From: Noviherbaspirillum aridicola
GTDB lineage: Bacteria > Pseudomonadota > Gammaproteobacteria > Burkholderiales > Burkholderiaceae_D
DNA: 64,000 bases
Direction: 5' to 3'
NCBI RefSeq assembly: GCF_019656455.1
Contig: NZ_BPMK01000006.1
Coordinates: 186,001 to 250,000, forward strand
Made by a program: the position numbers and the translations under genes. Every line of letters begins with the position of its first letter. Position 1 is the stretch's first letter. Shown here piece after piece: positions 32,674 to 39,864 of the stretch. The notes below the pieces were generated by a model. It saw only the letters and a program-made list of their open reading frames with translations, searched no databases and was not told the origin of the DNA.

Positions 32674-33390
32674 TCAGCCGGCGCGCAACAGCGCCAGCTG
32701 CGCCTCCTCCAGGTAGCACCATTCGCCCTCGGCCAGGCCCAGCATGTCCAGGGTCAGCCCGCCCACCGAAATCCGCCTGAGCGCCTCGCAATGGTTGCCG
32801 GCCGCCGCCAGCATGCGCTTGACCTGGTGGTACTTGCCCTGCTCCAGCACGATCTCGATCTGCCGTTCGCCGACCGCCTCGCACGACAGCGCCCTGAGCG
32901 GCGCCGGTTCGTCATGCAGCTGCACGCCCTCCCGCAATGCCTGAAGCAGCGGCTCGGTGACGGGGGCGTGGGTGGTCGCGAGATAGCGCTTGGGGACATG
33001 CCGGCGCGGCGACGACTGCGCATGGATGAAGGCGCCGTCGTCGGACAGCAGAAGTAGACCGGTGGTGTCATGATCCAGGCGGCCGACGGGCTGCACGTCG
33101 CGCCAGCCGAACTGTTCGGGCAGCAGCGTGAGCACCGCCGGATGGTGGCTGGGCTTGCGCGAGCACTCGTAGCCGGCCGGCTTGTTGAGCGCGATGTAGA
33201 GCCGCTCCCGATAGGTCCAGTCTTCGTCGAAAACGCGCAGCACCAGACCGCTCGTATCCGGCGTCGAACGCCAGTCGGTTACAACAACGCCGTTGACGGC
33301 CACCTCGCCGTCTTCGACCAGTTCGCGGCAGTACTTGCGGCTGCCGAAGCCCTGCGACTGCAGGATGCGATCCAAAGTGAGTTTTGCCAT
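32674..33390 (-). CDS. rsuA: 16S rRNA pseudouridine synthase, RsuA/RluB/E/F family
   Basis: Isomerises a uridine in rRNA to pseudouridine; the RsuA type acts on U516 of 16S rRNA. It has an N-terminal S4 RNA-binding domain (LDRILQSQGFGSRKYCRELVEDGEVAVNG) and the catalytic motif PVGRLDHDTTGLLLLSDDG with its nucleophilic Asp. At 238 aa it has the RsuA length. ATG 33390 (MAKLTLDRIL) was preferred to a TTG 9 bp upstream. The exact target is uncertain because RluB, RluE and RluF share these motifs, but the short C-terminus and the S4 start favour RsuA. Confidence 0.85.
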   Translation of the reverse strand: MAKLTLDRILQSQGFGSRKYCRELVEDGEVAVNGVVVTDWRSTPDTSGLVLRVFDEDWTYRERLYIALNKPAGYECSRKPSHHPAVLTLLPEQFGWRDVQPVGRLDHDTTGLLLLSDDGAFIHAQSSPRRHVPKRYLATTHAPVTEPLLQALREGVQLHDEPAPLRALSCEAVGERQIEIVLEQGKYHQVKRMLAAAGNHCEALRRISVGGLTLDMLGLAEGEWCYLEEAQLALLRAG

Positions 33391-33490
33391 GGCGAGCAAC
33401 TCTATCAGAATCGCCCGGTGCGGCGGTGCGCGCGTGAGCCGATTTCCCGGTTATCATCCCGACATCCCGATTTCGAGAACCCCGCCCGCC

Positions 33491-33985
33491 GTGAGCCCGC
33501 CGCAACCGCTGATCGACGCCCAGCATGCCGCCTTCATCCAGGGCGGCGTCTCGATGTCGATCGGCGCCTGCGGCCCGGGGAGGCACCCGACCCTGGCGCG
33601 CGGCACGGGATGCCGGATCTCGGCGGACCTGCGGCGGGTCACCGTCTTCGTTTCGATGCAGCAGGCGGCGCCGGTGCTGGATTGCGTGCGCGACAACGGC
33701 CTGATCGCCGCCGCCTTCAGCCAGCCGTCCACCCACCGCACCATACAGCTCAAGGGACGCGACGCGCGCCTGGTGCCGCTCGATGAGGGCGACGCCGCGC
33801 TGATCATCCGCTACCGCCAGGCTTTTGCCGCCGACCTGGCGACGATCGGTTTCCGGGCCGAGCAGGTGGAAACCCTGCTCGGTTTCCCGGCATCGGAAGT
33901 GGTGGCCATCCGTTTCACCCTGGCAGAGGCTTATGTGCAGACGCCGGGACCGCAGGCCGGCGAACGGCTGCAAAGCAGGTCATGA
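33491..33985 (+). CDS. Pyridoxamine 5'-phosphate oxidase-like (FMN-binding split barrel) protein
   Basis: A 164-aa protein beginning at GTG 33491: PQPLIDAQHAAFIQGGVSMSIGACGPGRHPTLARGTGC. The opening 'GGVSMSIGAC' and RVTVFVSMQQAAPVLDCVRDNGLIAAAFSQP match stand-alone split-barrel proteins related to pyridoxamine phosphate oxidases. Such proteins usually bind FMN, F420 or haem; the ligand here cannot be told. The frame is open further upstream into the divergent rsuA gene, but homology begins here. Its stop overlaps the ATG of the next gene (ATGA at 33982-33985), so the two products probably work together. Confidence 0.72.
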   Translation: MSPPQPLIDAQHAAFIQGGVSMSIGACGPGRHPTLARGTGCRISADLRRVTVFVSMQQAAPVLDCVRDNGLIAAAFSQPSTHRTIQLKGRDARLVPLDEGDAALIIRYRQAFAADLATIGFRAEQVETLLGFPASEVVAIRFTLAEAYVQTPGPQAGERLQSRS

Positions 33986-35331
33986 GCGTGCAGCTCGACG
34001 CCATCCGCGAATGCCTCGAGGGCGTCATCCCCGGCACCATGGCGACCGCCGCCGCCGACGGCACGCCCAACGTGGCCTATCTGTCCCAGGTCCAGTATGT
34101 GGACAGCCGGCACGTGGCCCTGTCCTGGCAGTTCTTCAACAAGACGCGCCAGAACATCCTCGCCGATCCGCGCGCCTCCCTGGTGGTCGTCAATCCGGCC
34201 ACCCTGCAGCAGTACCGGCTGCGGCTGGAATACCTGCATACCGAGACTTCCGGACCGCTGTTCGAGAACATGAAGGCGCGCCTCGCCGGCATCGCGTCCC
34301 ATACCGGCATGAGCGGCATCTTCCGGCTGCTCGGTGCGGACATCTTCCGCGTGCACGAGGTCCAGCCCCTGCCCGGCGCGCTGATGCCGGCGCCCCCGGC
34401 CCAGCGCAACCTTCTCGCGGCGCTGCGCACGGCAAGCGCCCGGCTCGCCGCCTGCAACGACCTCGAAAAACTTTTGGCCGAGTCCCTCGCCTGCCTGGAC
34501 AGGGAGTTCGGCATCAGCCATGCGATGCTGCTGATGGCCGACGAGGCCGCCGGCCGGCTGTACACCGTCGCCAGCCGCGGCTATGAAAGCTCGGGCGTCG
34601 GTTCGGAGATCGCCTTCGGTCAGGGCGTCATCGGCGTCGCCGCCCGCGCCCATGCTGCCATCCGCATTGGCCACATGACGGCCGAGTACGGCTACAGCCG
34701 CGCCATCCGCCACAGCGCCGAGCATGGCGGCATGGCCGGGGCGCTCGAGACCGAGATCCCGCTGCCCGGCCTGCCCGCGCCCGGCAGCAAGCTGGCGGTA
34801 CCCGTGATGGCGGGACAGCATCTGCTCGGGGTCCTGTACGTGGAAAGCCCGCAGGAGCTGCGCTTCAGCTACGACGATGAAGACGCGCTGGTCAGCCTGG
34901 CCGCCCAGCTCGGGCTGGCCATCCAGCTGCTGCAGAGCGCCGCCGACTGCGCGGAAGAATCGCCGGCGCCGCCCGGCCTGCCGGCGCGCCCCGAGGGCAC
35001 GCCGGTGATCGTGCGGCACTATGCGGAAAACGATTCGGTCTTCCTCGACGGCGACTACCTGATCAAGGGCGTGGCGGGCTCCATCCTCTGGACCCTGCTG
35101 CAGGACTATGCGGCGCGCCAGCGGGTCGAGTTTTCCAACCGCGAACTGCGGGTCGATCCCCGGATCCGCCTGCCGGGCGTGAGCGACAACCTGGAAGCGC
35201 GGCTGGTGCTGCTCGGCCGCCGCCTGGTCGAACGCGAGGCCCCCTTGCGCATCGAAAAGACCGGACGCGGCCGCTTCCGCCTGCAGGTGGACCGGCCCCT
35301 GCGGCTGCAGCCGGGCGCCGCCCCTGCCTGA
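33982..35331 (+). CDS. PNPOx-like split barrel + GAF + C-terminal winged-helix-like fusion protein
   Basis: A 449-aa three-part protein. Residues 1-130 form a second FMN-type split barrel (GVIPGTMATAAADGTPNVAYLSQVQYVDSRHVALSWQFFNKTRQNI). Residues about 150-315 form a GAF domain (LEKLLAESLACLDREFGISHAML ... LAVPVMAGQHLLGVLYVES). The last 110 residues (FLDGDYLIKGVAGSILWTLL ... FSNRELRVDPRIRLPGVSDNLEARLVLLGRRL) look like an OmpR-type winged helix. A redox- or ligand-sensing regulator is the simplest reading. It is translationally coupled to the upstream split-barrel gene and precedes the E1 dehydrogenase genes by 143 bp. Target and ligand are unknown. Confidence 0.75.
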   Translation: MSVQLDAIRECLEGVIPGTMATAAADGTPNVAYLSQVQYVDSRHVALSWQFFNKTRQNILADPRASLVVVNPATLQQYRLRLEYLHTETSGPLFENMKARLAGIASHTGMSGIFRLLGADIFRVHEVQPLPGALMPAPPAQRNLLAALRTASARLAACNDLEKLLAESLACLDREFGISHAMLLMADEAAGRLYTVASRGYESSGVGSEIAFGQGVIGVAARAHAAIRIGHMTAEYGYSRAIRHSAEHGGMAGALETEIPLPGLPAPGSKLAVPVMAGQHLLGVLYVESPQELRFSYDDEDALVSLAAQLGLAIQLLQSAADCAEESPAPPGLPARPEGTPVIVRHYAENDSVFLDGDYLIKGVAGSILWTLLQDYAARQRVEFSNRELRVDPRIRLPGVSDNLEARLVLLGRRLVEREAPLRIEKTGRGRFRLQVDRPLRLQPGAAPA

Positions 35332-35474
35332 ATTCTTAAAACTTCATTCAACAAATCTTAAAAAAAGCTTAAGCCGGATGCCGCCGCGTCCGCCGCCCCC
35401 GTACGCGCAGTAAGCTTCGTTCCCTTCATGCCGCATCGCCCCGATGACGGCAGCAAGCGCAAGAAAGGACGAAG

Positions 35475-36437
35475 ATGACAGCAATAAACAGCGATCGGCG
35501 CCCGGCGTCCATGCTCGAATGCATGATGCTGATCCGGGCCTATGAAGAACGGCTCGCGGCGCTGCAGGCCGAGGGCGCGGCGGCGGGGATCTGCACCGCC
35601 GTCGGCCAGGAAGCCTCCGCCGTCGGCGTGATCCGGGCGCTCGGCCCGCAGGACAAGATACTGACCAACCACCGGAGCGCGGGCCACCTGCTGGCCCGCG
35701 GCGCCGACCCCGGCCGCCTGATGGCGGAGGTGCTCGGCCGCGCCACCGGTTACTGCAAGGGCAAGAGCGGATCCCTGCACGTCTCGGCGGCCGAACTCGG
35801 CGTGGTGCTCACCTCCACCATCGTCGGCGGCGAGTTGTCGCTGGCCACCGGTGTTGCCCTCGCGAAGAAGATGCTCGGCGAGGAAGGCATCGTCGCCTGC
35901 TTCTTCGGCGACGGCGCGGCCTGCGAGGGCATCTTTCACGAATCGCTGAACCTGGCCAGCGTATGGCAGCTGCCGCTGCTGTACGTATGCGAGAACAACC
36001 AGTGGCAGGCCTTCGTGCACCGGCGCGAAACCATGGCGGGCGATCATGTCAGCGGCTGGGCGCCCGGCTACGGGATCCGCAGCATGACCGTCGACGGCAA
36101 CGACGCCGAGGCGGTGCTCGCCGCCGCTACCGAGGCCGTAGCGTATGTGCGCGCCGAGGGCAAGCCCTTCCTGCTCGAGACCTGCACCTACCGGCTGCGC
36201 GGGCATTTCGAGCCGGACGACCAGTCCTATGTGGACGCGGCCGAGCTGGCGGGCTGGCGGGAGCGGGACCCCATCCCCGCGCTGCGGCGCAGGCTGCTCG
36301 CCGACGGCCGCCTCGGCGCCGCAGAACTCCCCGCCATGGAAGCGCGCGTCCGGGACACGATTTCCGCGGCCCTGGACTACGCCCGGTCCTCGCCCTTCCC
36401 CGCCCTGTCCGAACTCACCACCGATGTCTACGCCTGA
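35475..36437 (+). CDS. TPP-dependent dehydrogenase E1 component, alpha subunit (pyruvate/acetoin-type)
   Basis: A 320-aa E1-alpha subunit of 2-oxo-acid or acetoin dehydrogenase. The thiamine diphosphate motif is FFGDGAACEGIFHESLNLAS ... CENNQW (GDG-x~25-NN). Other landmarks are EAAGICTAVGQEASAVG-like text near the N-terminus, HRSAGHLLARGADP and KGKSGSLHVSAAELG, the last typical of AcoA/PdhA. The start at 35475 follows AAAGGAC. The beta subunit follows after 10 bp. No E2 or E3 genes are present, so the acceptor of the acyl unit is unknown. The 143-bp leader is A/T-rich just after 35331 but has no recognisable operator. Confidence 0.9.
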   Translation: MTAINSDRRPASMLECMMLIRAYEERLAALQAEGAAAGICTAVGQEASAVGVIRALGPQDKILTNHRSAGHLLARGADPGRLMAEVLGRATGYCKGKSGSLHVSAAELGVVLTSTIVGGELSLATGVALAKKMLGEEGIVACFFGDGAACEGIFHESLNLASVWQLPLLYVCENNQWQAFVHRRETMAGDHVSGWAPGYGIRSMTVDGNDAEAVLAAATEAVAYVRAEGKPFLLETCTYRLRGHFEPDDQSYVDAAELAGWRERDPIPALRRRLLADGRLGAAELPAMEARVRDTISAALDYARSSPFPALSELTTDVYA

Positions 36438-36447
36438 GGAGCGCACC

Positions 36448-37428
36448 ATGCAGATCACCGTCAATGAAGCCATGGGCCAGGCGCTGGCCGAGGAAATGCG
36501 GCGCGATGCGCGCGTGCTGATGTTCGGCGAGGGCGTGGCCACCAAGCGCCGCGAACTGCTGGAGGAATTCGGCCCGGCCCGGGTGCGCAATACGCCGCTG
36601 GCCGAAGGCATCATCGCCGGCACTGCCGCCGGCGCCGCCGCCAGCGGCCTGCGTCCGGTCGTCGACCTGCTGTTCGCGCCCTTCCTCTGCTTCGCGATGG
36701 ACGAGATCGTCAACAGCGCCGGCAAGCTGCGCTATCTCTCCGGCGGCCAGTTCGCCTTCCCGATGGTGGTCATCGCGATGACCGGCGCGGGCTGGGGCGT
36801 CGGCGCCCAGCACAATCACAACCTGGAATCGTGGTTCGTGCACAGCCCGGGTCTGAAGGTCGCGATGCCGTCCACCGCGGCGGATTTCAAGGGCATGCTC
36901 AAGGCGGCCGTTCGCGACGACAATCCGGTGCTGTTCTTCGTCGACCTCGCACTCGGCTACGTTGCGGGCGAGGTGCCGGCGGGCGAACACCTGGTCCCGC
37001 TCGGCAAAGCAGCGGTGCGGCGCGCCGGCAGCGACATCACCATCGTTTCCTACGCCAAGATGGTCGACAGCTGCCTGCAGGCGGCCGCCACGCTGGCGGA
37101 CCGGGGCGTCGACGCGGAAGTGATCGACCTGCGCTCGCTCAAGCCGCTCGACGAGGCGGCCATCCTGCGCTCGGTGCGCAAGACCGGCCGGCTGCTGATC
37201 GTGCACGAGGCGAGCCGCATGTGCGGCGTCGGCGCGGAGGTCGCCGCCATCGTCGGCGAGCAGGCGTTCGACGCGCTCCGGTCGCCGGTACGGCGGCTGA
37301 CCGGACCGGACGCGCCCGCCGCGGCGAGCTGGCCGCTCGAACAGGCCTTCCTGCCCCAGCCCGACGCGATCGCCGCCGCCGCCCTGGACAGCGTGCGCGC
37401 ATCCACTCTCATTCCCGAAACCGTCTGA
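36448..37428 (+). CDS. TPP-dependent dehydrogenase E1 component, beta subunit
   Basis: A 326-aa transketolase-like E1-beta subunit that completes the alpha2beta2 heterotetramer with the product of the preceding gene. Landmarks are ITVNEAMGQALAEEMRRDARVLMFGEGVA, TPLAEGIIAGTAAGAAASGLRPV, the CO-binding-like QHNHNLESWFVHSPGLKVAMPSTAADFKGML, and VIDLRSLKPLDEAAI with IVHEASRMCGVGAEVAAIV near the C-terminus. ATG 36448 follows GAGGA, which itself overlaps the E1-alpha stop, so translation is probably coupled. An ATG 24 bp upstream overlaps E1-alpha and is less likely. Confidence 0.92.
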   Translation: MQITVNEAMGQALAEEMRRDARVLMFGEGVATKRRELLEEFGPARVRNTPLAEGIIAGTAAGAAASGLRPVVDLLFAPFLCFAMDEIVNSAGKLRYLSGGQFAFPMVVIAMTGAGWGVGAQHNHNLESWFVHSPGLKVAMPSTAADFKGMLKAAVRDDNPVLFFVDLALGYVAGEVPAGEHLVPLGKAAVRRAGSDITIVSYAKMVDSCLQAAATLADRGVDAEVIDLRSLKPLDEAAILRSVRKTGRLLIVHEASRMCGVGAEVAAIVGEQAFDALRSPVRRLTGPDAPAAASWPLEQAFLPQPDAIAAAALDSVRASTLIPETV

Positions 37429-37445
37429 ACAAGGAGACCCTCATC

Positions 37446-37853
37446 ATGCCAGGCCTGAACCCCGCCCGGACCGTCCTTGCCGATACCGGCATCCTCTGGC
37501 TCCGTCTCGCCGTCCTCTATCTGATCGTCGGCGTCGGCATGGGCATCATGATGGGCGCCAGCGAGAACTTCACGCTGCGTCCCGTCCACGCGCATGTCAA
37601 CCTGCTCGGCTGGGCGACGATGGCGCTCGCCGGTCTGATCTACTGCGTGTTTCCCGCCGCCGGAAACACCCGCCTCGGCCGCCTGCACTTCTGGCTCGCC
37701 AACCTGTCGCTGCCGGTGATGTCGGTCGCGCTGGCCCTGGTGCTGCACGGACAGCGGCAACTCATTCCCGTGCTGGCGATCGGCGAAATCGTGGCCGCGC
37801 TCAGCATCCTCGCCTTCGCCGCGAACATCTTTCTGAATCTCGGGAAGGACTGA
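37446..37853 (+). CDS. Small four-helix haem-copper-oxidase-subunit-I-like membrane protein
   Basis: A 135-aa protein with four predicted membrane helices. The second helix begins TLRPVHAHVNLLGWATMALAG, resembling the helix of CcoN/NorB that carries the low-spin haem histidine (RPLHTNAV in the CcoN of this window). H48, H50 and H81 (GRLHFWLANLSLP) are candidate ligands. It is far too short for an oxidase (CcoN is 475 aa). AAGGAGA lies 8 bp before the ATG, and the gene follows E1-beta by 17 bp, so it is probably in that operon. A haem-binding or assembly role is a guess. Confidence 0.72.
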   Translation: MPGLNPARTVLADTGILWLRLAVLYLIVGVGMGIMMGASENFTLRPVHAHVNLLGWATMALAGLIYCVFPAAGNTRLGRLHFWLANLSLPVMSVALALVLHGQRQLIPVLAIGEIVAALSILAFAANIFLNLGKD

Positions 37854-37879
37854 GCTTTCCTGCAATTGGCAGGGCGACA

Positions 37880-37913
37880 GCGGCCGCATTCCCGGCTTCG
37901 GGAACGCGGCCGC
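37880..37913 (+). terminator. Terminator-like hairpin after the E1 operon
   Basis: GCGGCCGCATTCCC / GGGAACGCGGCCGC form a 14-bp stem (one T-C or G-T type mismatch) around loop GGCTTC, 26 bp after the stop of the small membrane protein. A T4 run follows at 37919. It separates the E1 operon from fnr. Confidence 0.6.
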
Positions 37914-37958
37914 CTGCGTTTTCCCGGCTTTCCTTGATCTGGCGCGGGTTCCGGCGGG

Positions 37959-37974
37959 TGGCACGGCCTTTGCA
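37959..37974 (+). promoter_or_regulatory. Sigma-54 (RpoN) -24/-12 promoter upstream of fnr
   Basis: TGGCACGGCCTTTGCA matches the -24/-12 consensus (TGGCAC-N5-TTGCA) at every position, with GG and GC 12 bp apart as required. It lies 66 bp before the fnr ATG, and the predicted start of transcription would be near 37985, inside the FNR-like box that follows. Enhancer-protein sites were not identified. Confidence 0.6.
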
Positions 37975-37983
37975 TTGGATTTC

Positions 37984-37997
37984 TTGACCTGGCTCAA
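37984..37997. promoter_or_regulatory. FNR-like box at the fnr promoter
   Basis: TTGACCTGGCTCAA matches the box with one off-consensus base (CTCAA). Its position at the expected transcription start of the RpoN-type promoter, 42 bp before the ATG, would suit autorepression by FNR. Confidence 0.5.
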
Positions 37998-38039
37998 TTT
38001 CCAGGGTTCGAGACCGCAGCTTAGAAAGCGAGCAAAAAA

Positions 38040-38825
38040 ATGATCCTGCATCGCATGAACACTTCCGACATGACCCAGTCCGTCCCCTTCCCCCCGCCGT
38101 CCGCGTCGGCGCCGAAGGACCATACCCGATGCTCTGCCTGCAGCATGCATGAGCTCTGCCTGCCGATGGGACTGGGCGAATCGGACATGGACAAGCTCGA
38201 CCGGATCATCGGCCGTCGCCGCAAGGTGCCCAAGGACGGGCATCTCTACCGTGTCGGCGATCCGTTCACCAATCTCTATGCGATCCGTCTCGGCCACTTC
38301 AAGACCATGCAGATCAACCCGAGCGGCGACCAGCAGGTGACCGGCTTCCAGATGGCGGGCGAACTGCTCGGCATGGATGCCATCAGCACCGACCGCCATC
38401 ACTGCAACGCGATCGCGCTCGAAGACAGCGAGGTATGCGAGATTCCGTTTTCCCGGCTGGAAGGCCTGTTCGCCGAGATGCCGAGGCTGCTGCACCACTT
38501 CCATCGCATGATGAGCCAGGAAATCACCCGCGAGCAGGGCGTGATGCTCCTGCTCGGGAACATGCGGGCGGAACAGCGTTTCGCCGCCTTCCTGACCAAC
38601 CTGTCGTCGCGCTATTCCGCGCGCGGCTATTCGTCGACCGCCTTCCAGCTGCGGATGACGCGTGAAGAAATCGGCAATTATCTCGGCCTGACGATCGAAA
38701 GCATCAGCCGCCTGCTGTCCAAGTTCAAGAAACAGGGCTGGATCAAGGTCAACAACCGCGAGCTGGAGCTGCTCCAGCCGAATACGCTCAAGGCCGTGGC
38801 GGCGGGCACCGAGACCTGCAACTGA
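38040..38825 (+). CDS. fnr: FNR-type oxygen-sensing transcriptional regulator (4Fe-4S)
   Basis: A 261-aa Crp/Fnr protein. The N-terminal cluster ligands C31-x2-C34-x5-C40 (CSACSMHELC) and the fourth Cys C133 in SEVCEIPF correspond to C20, C23, C29 and C122 of E. coli FNR. The recognition helix LTIESISRLL carries the Glu, Ser and Arg that read TTGA half-sites. It should dimerise and bind DNA only at low oxygen, acting on the boxes reported throughout this window. The start at 38040 was taken; ATG 38055 is also possible. Regulation by RpoN and autoregulation are suggested by the sites upstream. Confidence 0.94.
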   Translation: MILHRMNTSDMTQSVPFPPPSASAPKDHTRCSACSMHELCLPMGLGESDMDKLDRIIGRRRKVPKDGHLYRVGDPFTNLYAIRLGHFKTMQINPSGDQQVTGFQMAGELLGMDAISTDRHHCNAIALEDSEVCEIPFSRLEGLFAEMPRLLHHFHRMMSQEITREQGVMLLLGNMRAEQRFAAFLTNLSSRYSARGYSSTAFQLRMTREEIGNYLGLTIESISRLLSKFKKQGWIKVNNRELELLQPNTLKAVAAGTETCN

Positions 38826-38829
38826 TACG

Positions 38830-38849
38830 CCGCCCGCGCAGGCGGGCGG
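38830..38849. terminator. Hairpin between convergent fnr and the small membrane-protein gene
   Basis: CCGCCCGC-GCAG-GCGGGCGG, an 8-bp G/C stem 5 bp after the fnr stop, in a 57-bp convergent spacer. No T-run follows on either strand. Confidence 0.4.
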
Positions 38850-38882
38850 GCGCGATGTCGTTCGCCGGGCCGCGAGCCCGGG

Positions 38883-39122
38883 TCAGAAAGGAATGCGCCT
38901 GTCGTTGGGGACGTTGGCGAGATAGCAGCTGAGCATGCTCGCCAGCGCGCAGAAAACCCAGAAGCAAAAGAAGCCGATCGTGTAGATCGCGATCGCCGGC
39001 AGCTCTATGTGGATGCCGGACAAGGCCAGTTCGTGCGGGTCGAAGAACGAGAAGAAAAAACCCTCGGCCACGATCGCCACCAGAAAAGACGGCCACAAGA
39101 CCACCATCATCAGTCGCGCCAT
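38883..39122 (-). CDS. Small two-helix membrane protein of unknown function
   Basis: A 79-aa protein with two hydrophobic segments: RLMMVVLWPSFLVAIVAEGFFFSFF at the N-terminus and AIYTIGFFCFWVFCALASMLSCYL near the C-terminus, the latter with three cysteines. I do not recognise a named family. ATG 39122 (MARLMM) was chosen because GGAGGG precedes it; an ATG 15 bp upstream has its ribosome site too close. It lies at the end of the cbb3 block, 198 bp from fixH and facing fnr, which suggests a respiratory link, but separate dyads before it argue for its own promoter. Confidence 0.6.
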   Translation of the reverse strand: MARLMMVVLWPSFLVAIVAEGFFFSFFDPHELALSGIHIELPAIAIYTIGFFCFWVFCALASMLSCYLANVPNDRRIPF

Positions 39123-39197
39123 GCTGCTGCCCTCCATCTCCTGAGGTTTTGGCTTGTCTTTGCGGCAAGCCGGGTCCGCGTTGATCGCGGTATTCAG

Positions 39198-39233
39198 TTC
39201 TCAAATCCGGGAAGCGTTTCGAAGATTTGAGAA
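39198..39233. promoter_or_regulatory. 10-bp inverted repeat in the spacer downstream of fixH
   Basis: TTCTCAAATC (39198-39207) and its exact reverse complement (39224-39233) flank a 16-bp spacer. It lies 76 bp before the small membrane-protein start and 88 bp after fixH. It may be an operator for the small gene; no T-run supports termination. Confidence 0.35.
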
Positions 39234-39251
39234 AAGGTCTCCGGCTGTATT

Positions 39252-39277
39252 GTGCAACAGAGCACGCGCTGTTGCAC
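39252..39277 (-). terminator. Hairpin downstream of fixH
   Basis: GTGCAACAG and CTGTTGCAC form a perfect 9-bp stem with an 8-nt loop, 43 bp after the fixH stop. There is no T-run; it may protect the 3' end of the cco transcript. Confidence 0.35.
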
Positions 39278-39320
39278 GGACAATTCGGCGACCGCGTGGC
39301 GCGGCCGCCTTGTTCCTTTG

Positions 39321-39851
39321 TTACGGCGCGGGCGGCAGCAGGCGGATCTCGCGTTCCTGCGGCCAGTTCCATTCGCCATGCAGGCGCCAGGCGCGCTGGT
39401 CCGGCTCGATCTGGACCGCCCAGCGGCCGATGTCGAGCATCGGCAGCGGCGCGGTGAATGCGCCGCCGGCGTCGGTTTCGACCGTCAGGCGCACATCCTT
39501 TTCCGGCTGCGTGGAGTGCACCAGCTGCAGCGTGAACTTGCCGCTCAGCGGCTGGCCGAAGCTGCGCAGGCTGCCCCTGAGCTGGCCGCGCGCCGCATCG
39601 TAGCCGAGCCCGGCTTCCGCCTTCATGCCCGCCGCCACGCGGTCGCGGCTGAGGTCGTGATTGATCGCCTTGCCCTGCTTGTAATAGTCGTCGACCACCA
39701 GCGCATCCTGGTTGGAATAGGCGAGATAGGTGGTGTGGACGCCGGCGACGACGACCGCGGCCGGACCGAGCATCAGCAGCCAGGGCCAGCGGTGCGCGTA
39801 CCAGGGTGCGGTGTCCTTGCCGGGGGTCTTCAGTGTTGCGTTGCTTTGCAT
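39321..39851 (-). CDS. fixH: FixH family protein (cbb3 oxidase assembly)
   Basis: A 176-aa single-span inner-membrane protein needed for maturation of cbb3-type oxidase, usually with CcoG/CcoI/CcoS. The N-terminal segment WPWLLMLGPAAVVVAGVHTTYLAY is the membrane anchor, followed by the hallmark QDALVVDDYYKQGKAIN and a periplasmic beta-rich domain (RLTVETDAGGAFTAPLPMLDIGRWAVQIE). It is 13 bp downstream of ccoG and is the last gene of the ccoNOQP-ccoG-fixH run. Confidence 0.9.
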   Translation of the reverse strand: MQSNATLKTPGKDTAPWYAHRWPWLLMLGPAAVVVAGVHTTYLAYSNQDALVVDDYYKQGKAINHDLSRDRVAAGMKAEAGLGYDAARGQLRGSLRSFGQPLSGKFTLQLVHSTQPEKDVRLTVETDAGGAFTAPLPMLDIGRWAVQIEPDQRAWRLHGEWNWPQEREIRLLPPAP

Positions 39852-39864
39852 GATGTTCTGCTCC

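Noticed and set aside
35345-35367. NsrR-like site before the E1 operon (AAGATTTG... on the minus strand)
   Set aside because: Only one arm loosely matches; the second arm is not recognisable at the 23-bp spacing.
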